A stretch of 64,000 nt of DNA. Source: Cucumis sativus (taxonomy: Eukaryota; Streptophyta; Magnoliopsida; Cucurbitales; Cucurbitaceae). The translations under genes and the position numbers were made by a program. The stretch covers positions 6,696,001 through 6,760,000 of the forward strand of contig NC_026655.2 of assembly GCF_000004075.3 (NCBI RefSeq). The letters are read 5' to 3'. Shown piece by piece: positions 1 through 9,130 of the stretch (positions are counted from its first letter, which is position 1; the number at the start of each line of letters is the position of its first letter). Under the pieces are notes generated by a model. The model searched no databases and was not told where the DNA came from. It was given only the letters and a program-made list of their open reading frames with translations.

Positions 1-2838
1 GTCAACCATCCAATAAACAACAACAGTTTACTGTTCATATGTTGTTACAAACTAAGTTTAACTCATTCCCTATCTAGTTGTCAACACGAGTTTAACCCAA
101 TTAGCAATCAATTGTACTTAGTAATCACAAGGTTCGTTGTTCGAACCTTTCTATTCTCAAAATTCCGTCAATTTTACATGCAATAATTCAAACTACGAAT
201 ACACTTATTTGGTTTAAAATGTTTTCCTGTTAAGTTTTAGAAAGTTATATTAAGAAAAAGAAAATTTCAACTTTTAACCCAAAAAAAAAGAAAACAATTT
301 ATTCCACCCAACCTTAAAGTAATTGTTTCTTTATTACTTATAAACATCTACTTATTAGATGAATTAAATATTGGGAAACAGCTGTAGTTTTTGCAAAGGG
401 GGATTCTGAAATTTGTGCATTTCCTTTTTCTTGGTTTCTTAATTCTCAAATTAATCCAACTCTACTCATAGGCTATTCTAACACAATAAAATAAAATATC
501 ATAAGCTAATTTACTATTAGTTTTGTTGAAAAACAATGCCATAATGAATACATTTGAAATGGGAAATAAATTAGTATTTGTAGACAAAGTGAAAATGTAC
601 TCTTTCTCTTTTATAATTGACATGTCAGAAGAAATGGGTGTTTTCCTTTTTGATACTCCAAAAACAGAGATGAGATAAATAATAGAAAAATGAGTGCACA
701 CGTGCAAGTAATTTAAAAATACAAACTCACGTGCAAATGCTAAATTTAAATAATTGTGCCTTTAAGCTTTAATTGCATTTCCCCCTTTTTCTGTGTCAGG
801 GGAATACTAAGCTTAACCTTGGATTCCTATTTCACACTTTCCCCCTAATCTCACTCTTTTAGGCCTTTAATGGGTTCAATTACTATATTACCCCCCTAAA
901 TATTCTATTCTAATGGTCGTCTGGCTTCAATGATAAGTTTCGAGTTAGAAAGTTTGTGTTTCGATTTGTAGAGTTATGATATTGAGTTTCTTGACGAATG
1001 TAAGAAGTAGAGAAAGGATGTAAGGTTGTGTTAAGTTACTCGATATATGTGTAAACTTTATTACTATTTATTCATGCAAGCTTACTTAAAGAGTCCGTGG
1101 ACTATAGTGCGAATGATCATTTGATTTAAGAAGTTATTTGAAACAATTATACGTTTCATAGACTTCTTAAGTTTGGAACTTTGGAGAATGTTGGTAATTG
1201 TTTTGCTTATGATAAAGTTTAAGTTTTAAATTTATTGAACTTTTTTCGTAAATATATTTAGTTTAACTTTCTTTCATTTTTGAACCTAAGTTACTTATAA
1301 AATTTTAAAATCTATGACCAATCATTATTTAATCTCTAAATTTCAACTGTTATTACTTTTTCTCTAGTTTTGGAAACCTTTGTTCTAACAACTTTGGTTT
1401 TTTTTTTTTTAATAAATAGTCACATTTTCTCCTTCACATATCATAAGAATTAAATTCATTATAATAAAATTAGTATGGGCTAATTTTCTCTGCATCATAG
1501 GTTCTTACCATGTTTTAAATTAATTAAGGCTAATATAGAATGAAAGTAAGCATTATCGAAAATATGTGGATTTAACAATGTAAAATTTTGAAATATCGAG
1601 ACTAATAAAAAAAACGAAACATACTGGTGACAAAAATTAAACATTTTAAAACCGAAAACGACAAAATAAAAACTATACTATAAAAATTGGTTTTTTTTTT
1701 TTTTTAATCTTTGTATACGGGATATTTTGTCTACTTACATACATTTAGTGTTTCATTATTAAATTACGAAAATTAAAATTACTTTTAAAAACTAACGAAT
1801 GAGCCTAATTTAATTAGCACATAAATGTCAAGGTTCATCGTGTTGATTTTATGGAATAAATCTATATTTCATTTATTATTTAGTAGAGATACAAGCCTAT
1901 ATATAACCATAGAGAAATACACTTAAGGAAATAATATCAAATAATATCTCTAGAATTATATCTCCTAATAATAATCTAATTATATTAATACATCGTAAAA
2001 TTCTTTCATTCATATTGTACTTTTATTTATACAAGAAAAAAAAAATAAAGAAACTAAACAAACTAAATCATACATTACCAAAAAACTAAATTATAACTTT
2101 TAAAACTATGAATTAAATTGATTTTTTCTTTCAAAATATAGAAATATTTAAGAGTTTTGTAATTTAACCTATGTCTTATTCTACATAATAATGGAATGCT
2201 TGCCCTTGTATCACTGTTTACTGAAACTTGCAAGGTTGTCTTCATCACAAATACAAAGTTAAAAAAGATACTCTAATTAGCACTCTCTTGTAAGAATTTG
2301 AGAGCAAATTGATACCACAAAGATGATCCAATTGGCAAAATTCATGTTGTTTTGTGCCTTACCAATTGTGTCACTTTAGCAAAACTTATAACTAAGTAAC
2401 AGGTATCGACTAAGCTTCGCTTAGGATTGTTCTTTGCTTTTATATAACTTTTTCCATCATTTGAGAACCGAGTTAGACCTAACAAAGATATATTTTTCTT
2501 TGCAATGAGGCAAACTTGAAACCAACTTTTCATGCTTACCAAATGTGTGGACAAATCATTTGTTTTGTTTTACTTCATTCACTATTAATAAATCAACCCA
2601 TGAGATTCTAACAAAAAAAAAATTATACACACGGTCGGATTAAGAACATCTTAAATCTCGTGAGTTCTCTTAACCCTACTATCAAAATATATATATATAT
2701 ATCATTTGAGAAACTCAAATCTGTTGTTATTGAAGTTTGAGTTTAGTAGCATTTTGGTCTAAGGCAATTTGACACTATCATTTTAGTTTTAAAAACATAT
2801 TTTTAAATGAAGAAACTTTTTAAATATATTTGAATTAC
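1..2838. other. AT-rich intergenic DNA
   Basis: No open reading frame here resembles a protein. The stretch is AT-rich with homopolymer runs. A degenerate tRNA-like segment near 85-150 is listed separately. I see nothing else that can be named. Confidence 0.6.
85..150 (+). repeat. Degenerate tRNA-derived SINE-like fragment
   Basis: The segment starts with GTCAACACGAGTTTAACC and has a box A-like stretch followed about 40 bases later by a box B-like GTTCGTTGTTCGAACC. The order and wording resemble the better preserved copy at 59901-59960, which also begins GTCAACA. The internal Pol III promoter boxes are decayed, so this is probably an old insertion. Confidence 0.35.
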
Positions 2839-3378
2839 TTTTTTGACATTGTTGAAAATTTAGTAATTAGATTCAAAATAATTAAGTATATAGCAACATT
2901 TTAAAAAATTTGCAAATATAACAAAATTTGTGAAATTCTATAAATGATATAAGTCTATCATTGATAGATCATATGAGTCTATTAGTGATACATATGAGTC
3001 TATTAGTGATACAAGACTATCAATAATAATTTTACTATATTTGAATTTTTTAAAAAATATTCATATATCCTTAACTATTATTTATAAAATGGAAATTGCA
3101 ATGGATGACTATTTTAGCAATAATAATTAATGATATAGCAACATTTAAAAAAATGCAAATATAGCAAAACTATCGTTGATAAACTTGTATTGTTGATAGA
3201 CTTCATATGTTATATCAGTGATAGACCAATATTTACAACATGATCTATCAGTGATAGACTTATATAATGGATATAATTTGACAAATTTTGCTATATTGAT
3301 AAATTTTCTAAATTTATGCTATACACTTAATTAATTTGAATTTGATGACTAAATTTGCAACTATCCCATCATAAAATG
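2839..3378. mobile_element. Inverted-repeat (MITE-like) element, possibly compound
   Basis: The left end (about 2845-2935) and the reverse complement of the right end (about 3270-3370) share a recognisable sequence: a GCAAATTTAG-like motif, then ATTAAGT(A/G)TATAGCA, then an AT-rich stretch ending near AAAATTTGT. Between them lie repeated CTATCA(G/T)TGATAGAC-type palindromes and a 21-bp tandem pair near 2970-3011. A second internal copy of the TATAGCAACATTT motif near 3132 suggests one copy inside another. No transposase is present, so it is non-autonomous. A shortened relative lies at 60208-60400. The superfamily cannot be assigned by eye. Confidence 0.5.
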
Positions 3379-3419
3379 GTTGTCTATTCCAATTTTCATC
3401 CCATCTATCAAATTTGTGG

Positions 3420-3660
3420 CGCCATATAAGCCTTCTCACCGCGTTATTGGGCCGGCCGAACAATTGACTCAAAGGCCCTAACCTAATTGTTGGGTTTCTT
3501 GTTCCCCACTCTCAAATTAGGGCAACTCAAGAAAACCTAATTGTTGCGACTCCGCCGCTTCGCTACCTGTTTAAAACCCGACGGCCTTATCGTCTAATTC
3601 ATCGTCTTATTCTTCTTCTTCTCCCCCTCCGCTAGGGTTTAGCAGTTTACTTCTCTTCTT
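3420..3660 (+). promoter_or_regulatory. Site II / telo-box promoter of a snoRNA cluster
   Basis: This island is clearly richer in GC than its flanks. It has a TGGGCC site II motif at 3448-3453, a second GGCCC motif at 3474-3478, a TTTAAAA TATA-like box at 3570-3576 and a telo-box (TAGGGTTT) at 3633-3640. Site II plus telo-box is the known promoter combination of plant snoRNA and ribosome-biogenesis genes. No convincing coding sequence follows, whereas two snoRNAs do (3980-4062 and 4130-4276). That makes it most likely the Pol II promoter of a non-coding snoRNA precursor. Confidence 0.6.
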
Positions 3661-3979
3661 TGTCTGGGAAGCGCTTGAGGTTTACGGATACTTTCCGAAT
3701 ACATCTCCTGCATTTTGTTCACTGTTTCTAATCGTTTTTTAGGCTTCATCATCTGGCAAATGTGGATTCAGTCAGTTCCCATTTGACTCGTTCCCTTGAA
3801 GCAATATCAAGCGTGTTACATCCTGTTTTCATTCTTTCTCTTACAGTTCTTTACTATTTGAGATCACGGGAGTAGCTACATGATTTTCCTAACCTTCATT
3901 CACTCTTTACTCGTTTGTTTTTCAATCCTCTTATCACTTTTGATGATTTGTTTTATTAATTACGATTCGGAGTTCAATC

Positions 3980-4062
3980 TTGACGGTGATGAGTCTATCA
4001 GACCTGTTATGATTTGCGAATATGATCGCAATCTATAATGAACATCTAAGGGACTGAGTTGC
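3980..4062 (+). ncRNA. Box C/D snoRNA with two 18S rRNA guides (U61-like)
   Basis: A perfect C box (GTGATGA, 3986-3992) and D box (CTGA, 4054-4057) lie 61 nt apart. Next to box D, 13 nt at 4040-4052 (GAACATCTAAGGG) are exactly complementary to 18S rRNA CCCTTAGATGTTC. By the D+5 rule this would direct 2'-O-methylation of the first U after CCC, near the site of vertebrate U61. Upstream, 3999-4010 (CAGACCTGTTAT) complements 18S ATAACAGGTCTG, which is only five bases from the first target. It is followed by a degenerate D' (ATGA, 4009-4012) and C' (ATGATCG, 4022-4028). The terminal stem is weak. The rRNA sequence is recalled from established 18S data. The two adjacent matches make chance unlikely. 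Confidence 0.8.
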
Positions 4063-4129
4063 TTCATTGTGCTCCGATTTATTCCAAAATTCACTAGTTT
4101 TATTTATTTGTTTGTTTGTTTTGATTTAT

Positions 4130-4276
4130 GTTGTGCCTCACTTTCTGAACATTGATTTTGTATCTAGCTTTACATTCAATGAAGTTCGAACTCATAGTGA
4201 GGCCTAGATGAACGTTCTCCTCGCTATCCAGAGTTTCATTTAACATGATCCATTTGGACGTCGGAGAACTACATTC
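4130..4276 (+). ncRNA. Box H/ACA snoRNA candidate
   Basis: The first hairpin has outer stem GCCTCACT (4135-4142) with AGTGAGGC (4196-4203) and inner stems GAAC/GTTC and ATTGA/TCAAT, leaving an internal pocket. An H box AGATGA (4206-4211, consensus ANANNA) follows at once. The second hairpin has outer stem GTTCTCC (4214-4220) with GGAGAAC (4263-4269), an inner TCCA/TGGA stem and a pocket of TCGCTA and CGTC. It ends with ACA at 4271-4273, three bases before the presumed 3' end. The order hairpin, H, hairpin, ACA and the length of about 145 nt fit plant H/ACA RNAs. I could not assign the pseudouridine target. Confidence 0.65.
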
Positions 4277-4299
4277 TTTCATCTTTATTTCAATCCTCA

Positions 4300-6400
4300 T
4301 TTCTTTGATTTTGTGTATATCATCTTAATCACTGTTTCAAATTTTTTTGTTTGTTTAGCTTTAGCTACAAGGGACGCTCTTATCATTATCCTCAATCATG
4401 CTGTTTTCGGATTCTTTCCTTTCCAAAAAACCTTGGCTTACAGATTAAACGAGTTGCTGGGATTTTTCTGAAGTTCTAAAATTCTTGACCTTTTTGCACA
4501 TACTATTCAAGTTTAATGTGGCATTTCTAATGCATTTTGCACAAGTATTATTACGTTTTCTTCCTTCTGAAAATCAGGTGGATTTGTAAATTTGTACACA
4601 GTTTGGTGCAATTTTATTGCTTGGAGCAAAGGGATGAATTTTGTTTGTTTACATTATCTTCATTGTCTATGGATCCGATCTGATTTCCAGCTTTGCGATC
4701 TTGATAAATGTAATGATTATTCAAAAACGAGAAAGAACCATATTCTTTCCATGGCATTGAAGCCTTGAGTTGAATACCGAGTAGAGATTAAACTATTATT
4801 TCTATTGATAAACAAACTAGTTTCTGCGGAATAGATTAAGGTTTGTTTGAAAACATATATCATTTGAAGATTTGTTATAAATACTTAACTTCATTTAGTT
4901 TTCAAACAAGCAAAAACAAATTAATTTTATTTACCAAAAATTTATTTGCCTTAAGAATTGAGAGTATTGTTTTTTTTAATATTAATTTTTATTAACAACT
5001 TTTATTTTCATTGTAATTGAAATATTTTGATTAGCCCGAATTATTATATTTAAACTTGAAAGTATTCTACCAAACAAAACAAAAAAGGAATCAAAGGTCA
5101 TAACCAATAAACTAAAATCCTATCTGTTAATGGGCCATGTAATCAAATTTTGTAAATGTGATTTGGAAATATTCTAATGTGATTCACCATTCCTAATTAT
5201 ATTTATCAGATCCTTCTTAGAAGTTAAATTTTAAAATTTGAAATTGAATCCTATCCTCTCAGTTTTGATTGAAATTGTTAGAACTGAGATGTTTTGAATT
5301 AAACCTTAATATAGGACTTGTACGTTTGAAATTTTACTTGGATTTTTCGTGTGTAAATAGTATGGTTTATAAGTACTTTTTCATTTGAAGATTCATTTAA
5401 ATTTTTATTAAAGTTTTTTTAACTTAGAAATTGAATTTATTAAGTTTGGGTGATTGGAAGCGGTAATGGATGGTCCAAATATTAGAACGATTGCCCGATA
5501 TGTTTTTTAAAAAAATTTAAATATTAGAACGGTAAACGAATGTTGTCTGTAATTGAATAATATGTGACATTTTGGAAAGTTTGTTATTAACCATGAGAAT
5601 TTAACAATAAAAGAAAAAGAAGAATAAATATTTTTGTCAAATAATTATTTTCCTAACTGAAATCACAATTCTAAACTAGGTAACTCTAGATTAAATTATA
5701 ATACCAAATGATTGAAAATTAATTGTAAACTAATAGTTTAGAATGTCTAAGTTCTTTATCTAAAACCATGAGCTCAATTATAACTCCAAAACAAAAGCAG
5801 TAGAGTGTTATGTCATGCCAAAAGAGGAGAATTGAAAGGCCCAATGGGTCTCAATCAGAGGATGAAAACAAAGAAAGGCCCATCAAAGAAGCCTAGTTTG
5901 GCTATTTAAAGCTAAGGTGGGACATACACCCCTCGTGCCAACCTCTATCACCTTCCATCAAAAGCATTTTTGGTTCTTCTCTTGTTTTCCCGTCCAGTGT
6001 TCCATCCAATTGCTCATTCTTAATCCCTGTCATACCAAAATGCCATTTTCCATTTCTTAACCTATGTTAAAATAAATTAGTAAAATAATATTGTTTTGTC
6101 CTTATTAGACAAGTAACTAAACATAGGTGTTTGGAATGTATGGATAAATATTTATAAATTTGATGTCACAATTAACAAACAAGGGCTGTTCATTAATGCA
6201 CACAAACTAACGAAACCATACACTTTACCAATCCCCATATACACAGTCCAAGAATTTGCCTCCACAAATTATGTTTGGGCTCATTCGTTACCGTTCTAAC
6301 TCGCTTTCACTGAGTCAACTCGGCCGAATCACTGCCCAAACCCCTAAATTAGAAATATTATAAAAAACCCCATTTCTTTCATTTAAATTTTAATTTTAAC
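4300..6400. other. Intergenic DNA, possible tail of the snoRNA transcript
   Basis: From 4300 to about 4780 the base composition stays less AT-rich, and one further hairpin followed by ACA (4363-4442) could be a third snoRNA half. From 4800 to 6400 there is AT-rich sequence without coding potential, apart from the promoter-like island at 5830-5960. Nothing else can be named. Confidence 0.5.
5830..5960 (+). promoter_or_regulatory. Promoter-like island with two site II motifs and TATA box
   Basis: Two GGCCCA motifs (5838-5843 and 5877-5882, site II in reverse) precede a TATTTAAA box at 5903-5910. A short hairpin begins just downstream (AAGGTG pairing with CACCTT). No coding region follows on either strand. 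It could drive an unrecognised non-coding RNA, or be a chance cluster. Confidence 0.3.
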
Positions 6401-6415
6401 TAAACTTGAAAAATT

Positions 6416-7000
6416 TTAACCATCGAACCCGGTCTGACTCCAAACCGCATCCCGAACCCTTCTCATATCTCGGCCTTTCAGAGTCCTGCCCACGCCCTCG
6501 AAAACCGACGTCGCTGCCGCCGTGTTCCGGCTCCTCGCGTATTCCCGCGCTAAATACTCATGGGGCGGCACCATCTCTGTCTCATCGTTGTTGTAATACC
6601 CTCCATCGTCCATCTCCCGCAACGAAGACTCCGCCCATAGAATCTTGCTCCAATCCGGTACGTTCACTGGAGCCGATGCCGACACGTGGCGTCCACGTGG
6701 GTTATTCCCCTGCGACGTTGCTGCTGCCGTCCTACTTCCAGAATCTTGAAAAGCAATCGACACTCCACCGACGTTTCGTTCATCGCGCGGCGTTGATCTC
6801 CGGCGAGTTCTGAGTGTAATGTTCCCGTAATTCTCATCTTCAGCGTCGGCCGAGTTTTTGTTGTCAATTATTGACCATACATCTTCTTCACGGAGCTCTG
6901 ATGAGTCATCTCCATTATAGGAGGCTTGAGCGTGTCCATTGCTATAGCTCCCGAGGAACCTTTCGTTCCTGTTAATTCCTAACTTCCGTCCTTTCGCCAT
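6416..7000 (-). CDS. Senescence regulator S40 (DUF584) family protein
   Basis: A single-exon frame of 194 residues starts at an ATG. The C-terminal third carries the family signature: VPPHEYLAREYAR, then GVGRTLKGRDMRRVRDAVW and a short tail. The N-terminal half is polar and low in complexity, rich in Asn, Ser and Arg, with SELREEDVWSII, which resembles the conserved N-terminal 'EEDVW' patch of S40 proteins. The length is usual for the family. Barley S40 and Arabidopsis relatives are small nuclear proteins linked to leaf senescence and stress; nothing in the sequence shows which role applies here. A TATA box (TATAAATA on the minus strand, 7194-7201) lies about 195 bp upstream of the ATG. The coding part is much richer in GC than its surroundings. 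Confidence 0.88.
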   Translation of the reverse strand: MAKGRKLGINRNERFLGSYSNGHAQASYNGDDSSELREEDVWSIIDNKNSADAEDENYGNITLRTRRRSTPRDERNVGGVSIAFQDSGSRTAAATSQGNNPRGRHVSASAPVNVPDWSKILWAESSLREMDDGGYYNNDETEMVPPHEYLAREYARSRNTAAATSVFEGVGRTLKGRDMRRVRDAVWSQTGFDG

Positions 7001-7193
7001 CCGACGGCCAAAATCCCGGCGAGCTTAAACAGGTACCGTAATTGTGAATTTGGATTTGAAAAAGAATTATATACAATTTGTAAAAATGAAAATTAAAAAA
7101 AAAAAAAAAAAAAAACCAAAGAATCAAAACATATAGAAACTCAAAAAACAAGCCCACAGGAAAGTGGGTTTTGGTTTGGGGATTGGAGAATTA

Positions 7194-7201
7194 TATTTAT
7201 A
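7194..7201 (-). promoter_or_regulatory. TATA box of the S40-type gene
   Basis: TATAAATA on the minus strand, about 195 bp before the ATG. The leader in between contains a long homopolymer run (poly-T on the transcribed sense, near 7090-7115). Confidence 0.45.
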
Positions 7202-8554
7202 GCGTTTTAATAAATCAAAAGAGAGAGTTGAATTTCATGTGAATTTGGATTCATTTAGGTTGCATTTCTGCTTCTTAGCAAATGCATGGGTAAGAATAAT
7301 AGAAAGATGCCAATCATACCTCACTTTTAAACTGTAAAAACAAAACAAAAAAAGAGAGAAAATCATTTTAGTAAAATTTGAACACTAAAGTTGTATAATA
7401 ATTATTTTAAGATTTCATTAGTTGAGAAATAAATAAATGCTACAAATTAAACAAATAGTATAATATAGTATTTGTAGTCGCCGCAGGGTTTTGCAATCTA
7501 TTTGGTTTGATTCAATTAAAAAGAATTAGTTGATAGGTATTAGAGAATTTGGAAGAAAAAAAAGGATTTGAAATTGTAAACAAGTTGTTAATTAGGTATA
7601 TTAAATATAGATTGGGGATGGATATATAGTGAAGATGGAGGGGGTGGTAGTAGTGGAAAGGAGTTGATGTAGAAAGAAGTTTCTAATTGTAGAAAGGGTT
7701 GTGATCGGGTGAGTTGAGGTTCACTTAAAATCCCCATTTTGGGGGACCAAAAAGAAGGAGAGAAGGGGAAGGAAAGGGAAATTGGGTCAGAGCCGTACCA
7801 TTTAACATCCTCATTTTTGATCAACCATGTTCCGAAATTTCAACACTACTCATCACTCCCTCAAACACAATACCACTTTTCATTATTCCCACACCACACG
7901 CTCACTTTTCTTCTTCTTCTATTTTTTCTTTAATTATATTTGTCTACATATATATATAATTATTTGAGATATTTATAACAAGATTAGACATAATCCACGA
8001 TAACACAAGACCCATTAATTAATTTAGTTAATTTAATTAATGGTTGACGCGTTCAATTTTGATTTCGACGAACATTTGTAGCATTGATAAATATATGTAG
8101 GTCTCGGTTATTGAGTGAGAGCCACTTAATTAACATAGCAATCAACTATTGTGGAGTGAGAAAGTAAGATAGTAAGAACACCCATGCATAATTGTGGAAT
8201 TGTTGTGATGAACAGTCAAGTATGCAACTCTACTTCTTTTAACGAAAAAAGTAAGAAGAATATCAATCACAAGTGATGTTCCAAAATTTATATCCATGAA
8301 AATCATTCCAACAAAACACTTCCTTTTATCAAACACTTAATTATACCCATCTCAAATATACATTACATCCCCAATCCCTCAATGTTTTCCGAAGACGGAA
8401 AATAGGTAAAATTGTTGATTGACGGTATAAGGTTTGTGTCCAGATGTAAATTTAATATATGGTTGATTCCTAATGTATGGGAGAAGGAGAAATCAAGACT
8501 TAAAAAAATTGATATGAAATGGGAATACATACGATAAGAGTACGTCGGGGACCC

Positions 8555-8620
8555 AGAGTCCACGTGGTGGGAGGGTCGAGTCAGCTGGGGGGGGAGAGAG
8601 ATAGAGGGGGACACGTGGCA
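8555..8620. promoter_or_regulatory. Paired G-box/ABRE motifs
   Basis: Two ACGTG cores sit about 50 bp apart: CCACGTGG near 8560 and ACACGTGGC near 8610, in a purine-rich island. G-box/ABRE pairs are typical of light- or abscisic-acid-responsive promoters. A TATATATA-type box near 8842 and an ATG at 8906 lie downstream. Confidence 0.35.
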
Positions 8621-8905
8621 AAAGAAGGACCGGTTAAAAGTGAAAGGAAGGGGGGTTTAGGGTTGTGAAAAAAGTCATTGATGGAAAAGGGGGGGTTGAT
8701 AATAAATTTAATATTTATTTAATTCAGAAAAAGAAAATGGACGTAAGCAAATAATTGGGTGGAGAAAATAAAGGGTATGTCGTTTTCAATAATAAGGCCT
8801 CCCCCACTGTTGAGGAAGTGATCATGTTTTCACCAAAACTCTATATATATGTGTGTATATGTGTGTATATATATCATCATCATCATCTTCATCACACCAC
8901 ATTCG

Positions 8906-9130
8906 ATGGCTCAGATTCAAGGGCCAACAATGGTGGAGGCTGATGGGTCCTTCCCCCTCCCCCTTTGCAAACTTGGCTCCATTCCCATCACCCTTCATTA
9001 TCCCAACATCTCAAATCACATGCCTCCTACCCTCTCTCACTCTTCTTTCTTTTCTTTTGGGAATTCAAATCAATTTCGAAATTGCTATATCTTTCCATCT
9101 ATTTTATATAACAATTTTATTCCTTTTTAA
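8906..9130 (+). CDS. Possible small protein of unknown function, 74 residues
   Basis: This frame starts at an ATG, MAQIQGPTMVEADGSF, some 65 bp after a run of TATATA and downstream of paired G-boxes, so it has the setting of a real gene start. The first 35 residues look protein-like; the rest (Ser, Phe and Pro rich) looks like translated pyrimidine tract. I recognise no family. It may instead be the first exon of a gene whose other exons I cannot find, or non-coding. Confidence 0.18.
   Translation: MAQIQGPTMVEADGSFPLPLCKLGSIPITLHYPNISNHMPPTLSHSSFFSFGNSNQFRNCYIFPSILYNNFIPF

Noticed and set aside
5895-5935. snRNA-type upstream element (TCCCAC) next to a TATA-like box on the minus strand
   Set aside because: Only part of the element matches, and its distance to the TATA box is far from the spacing needed by plant snRNA promoters.
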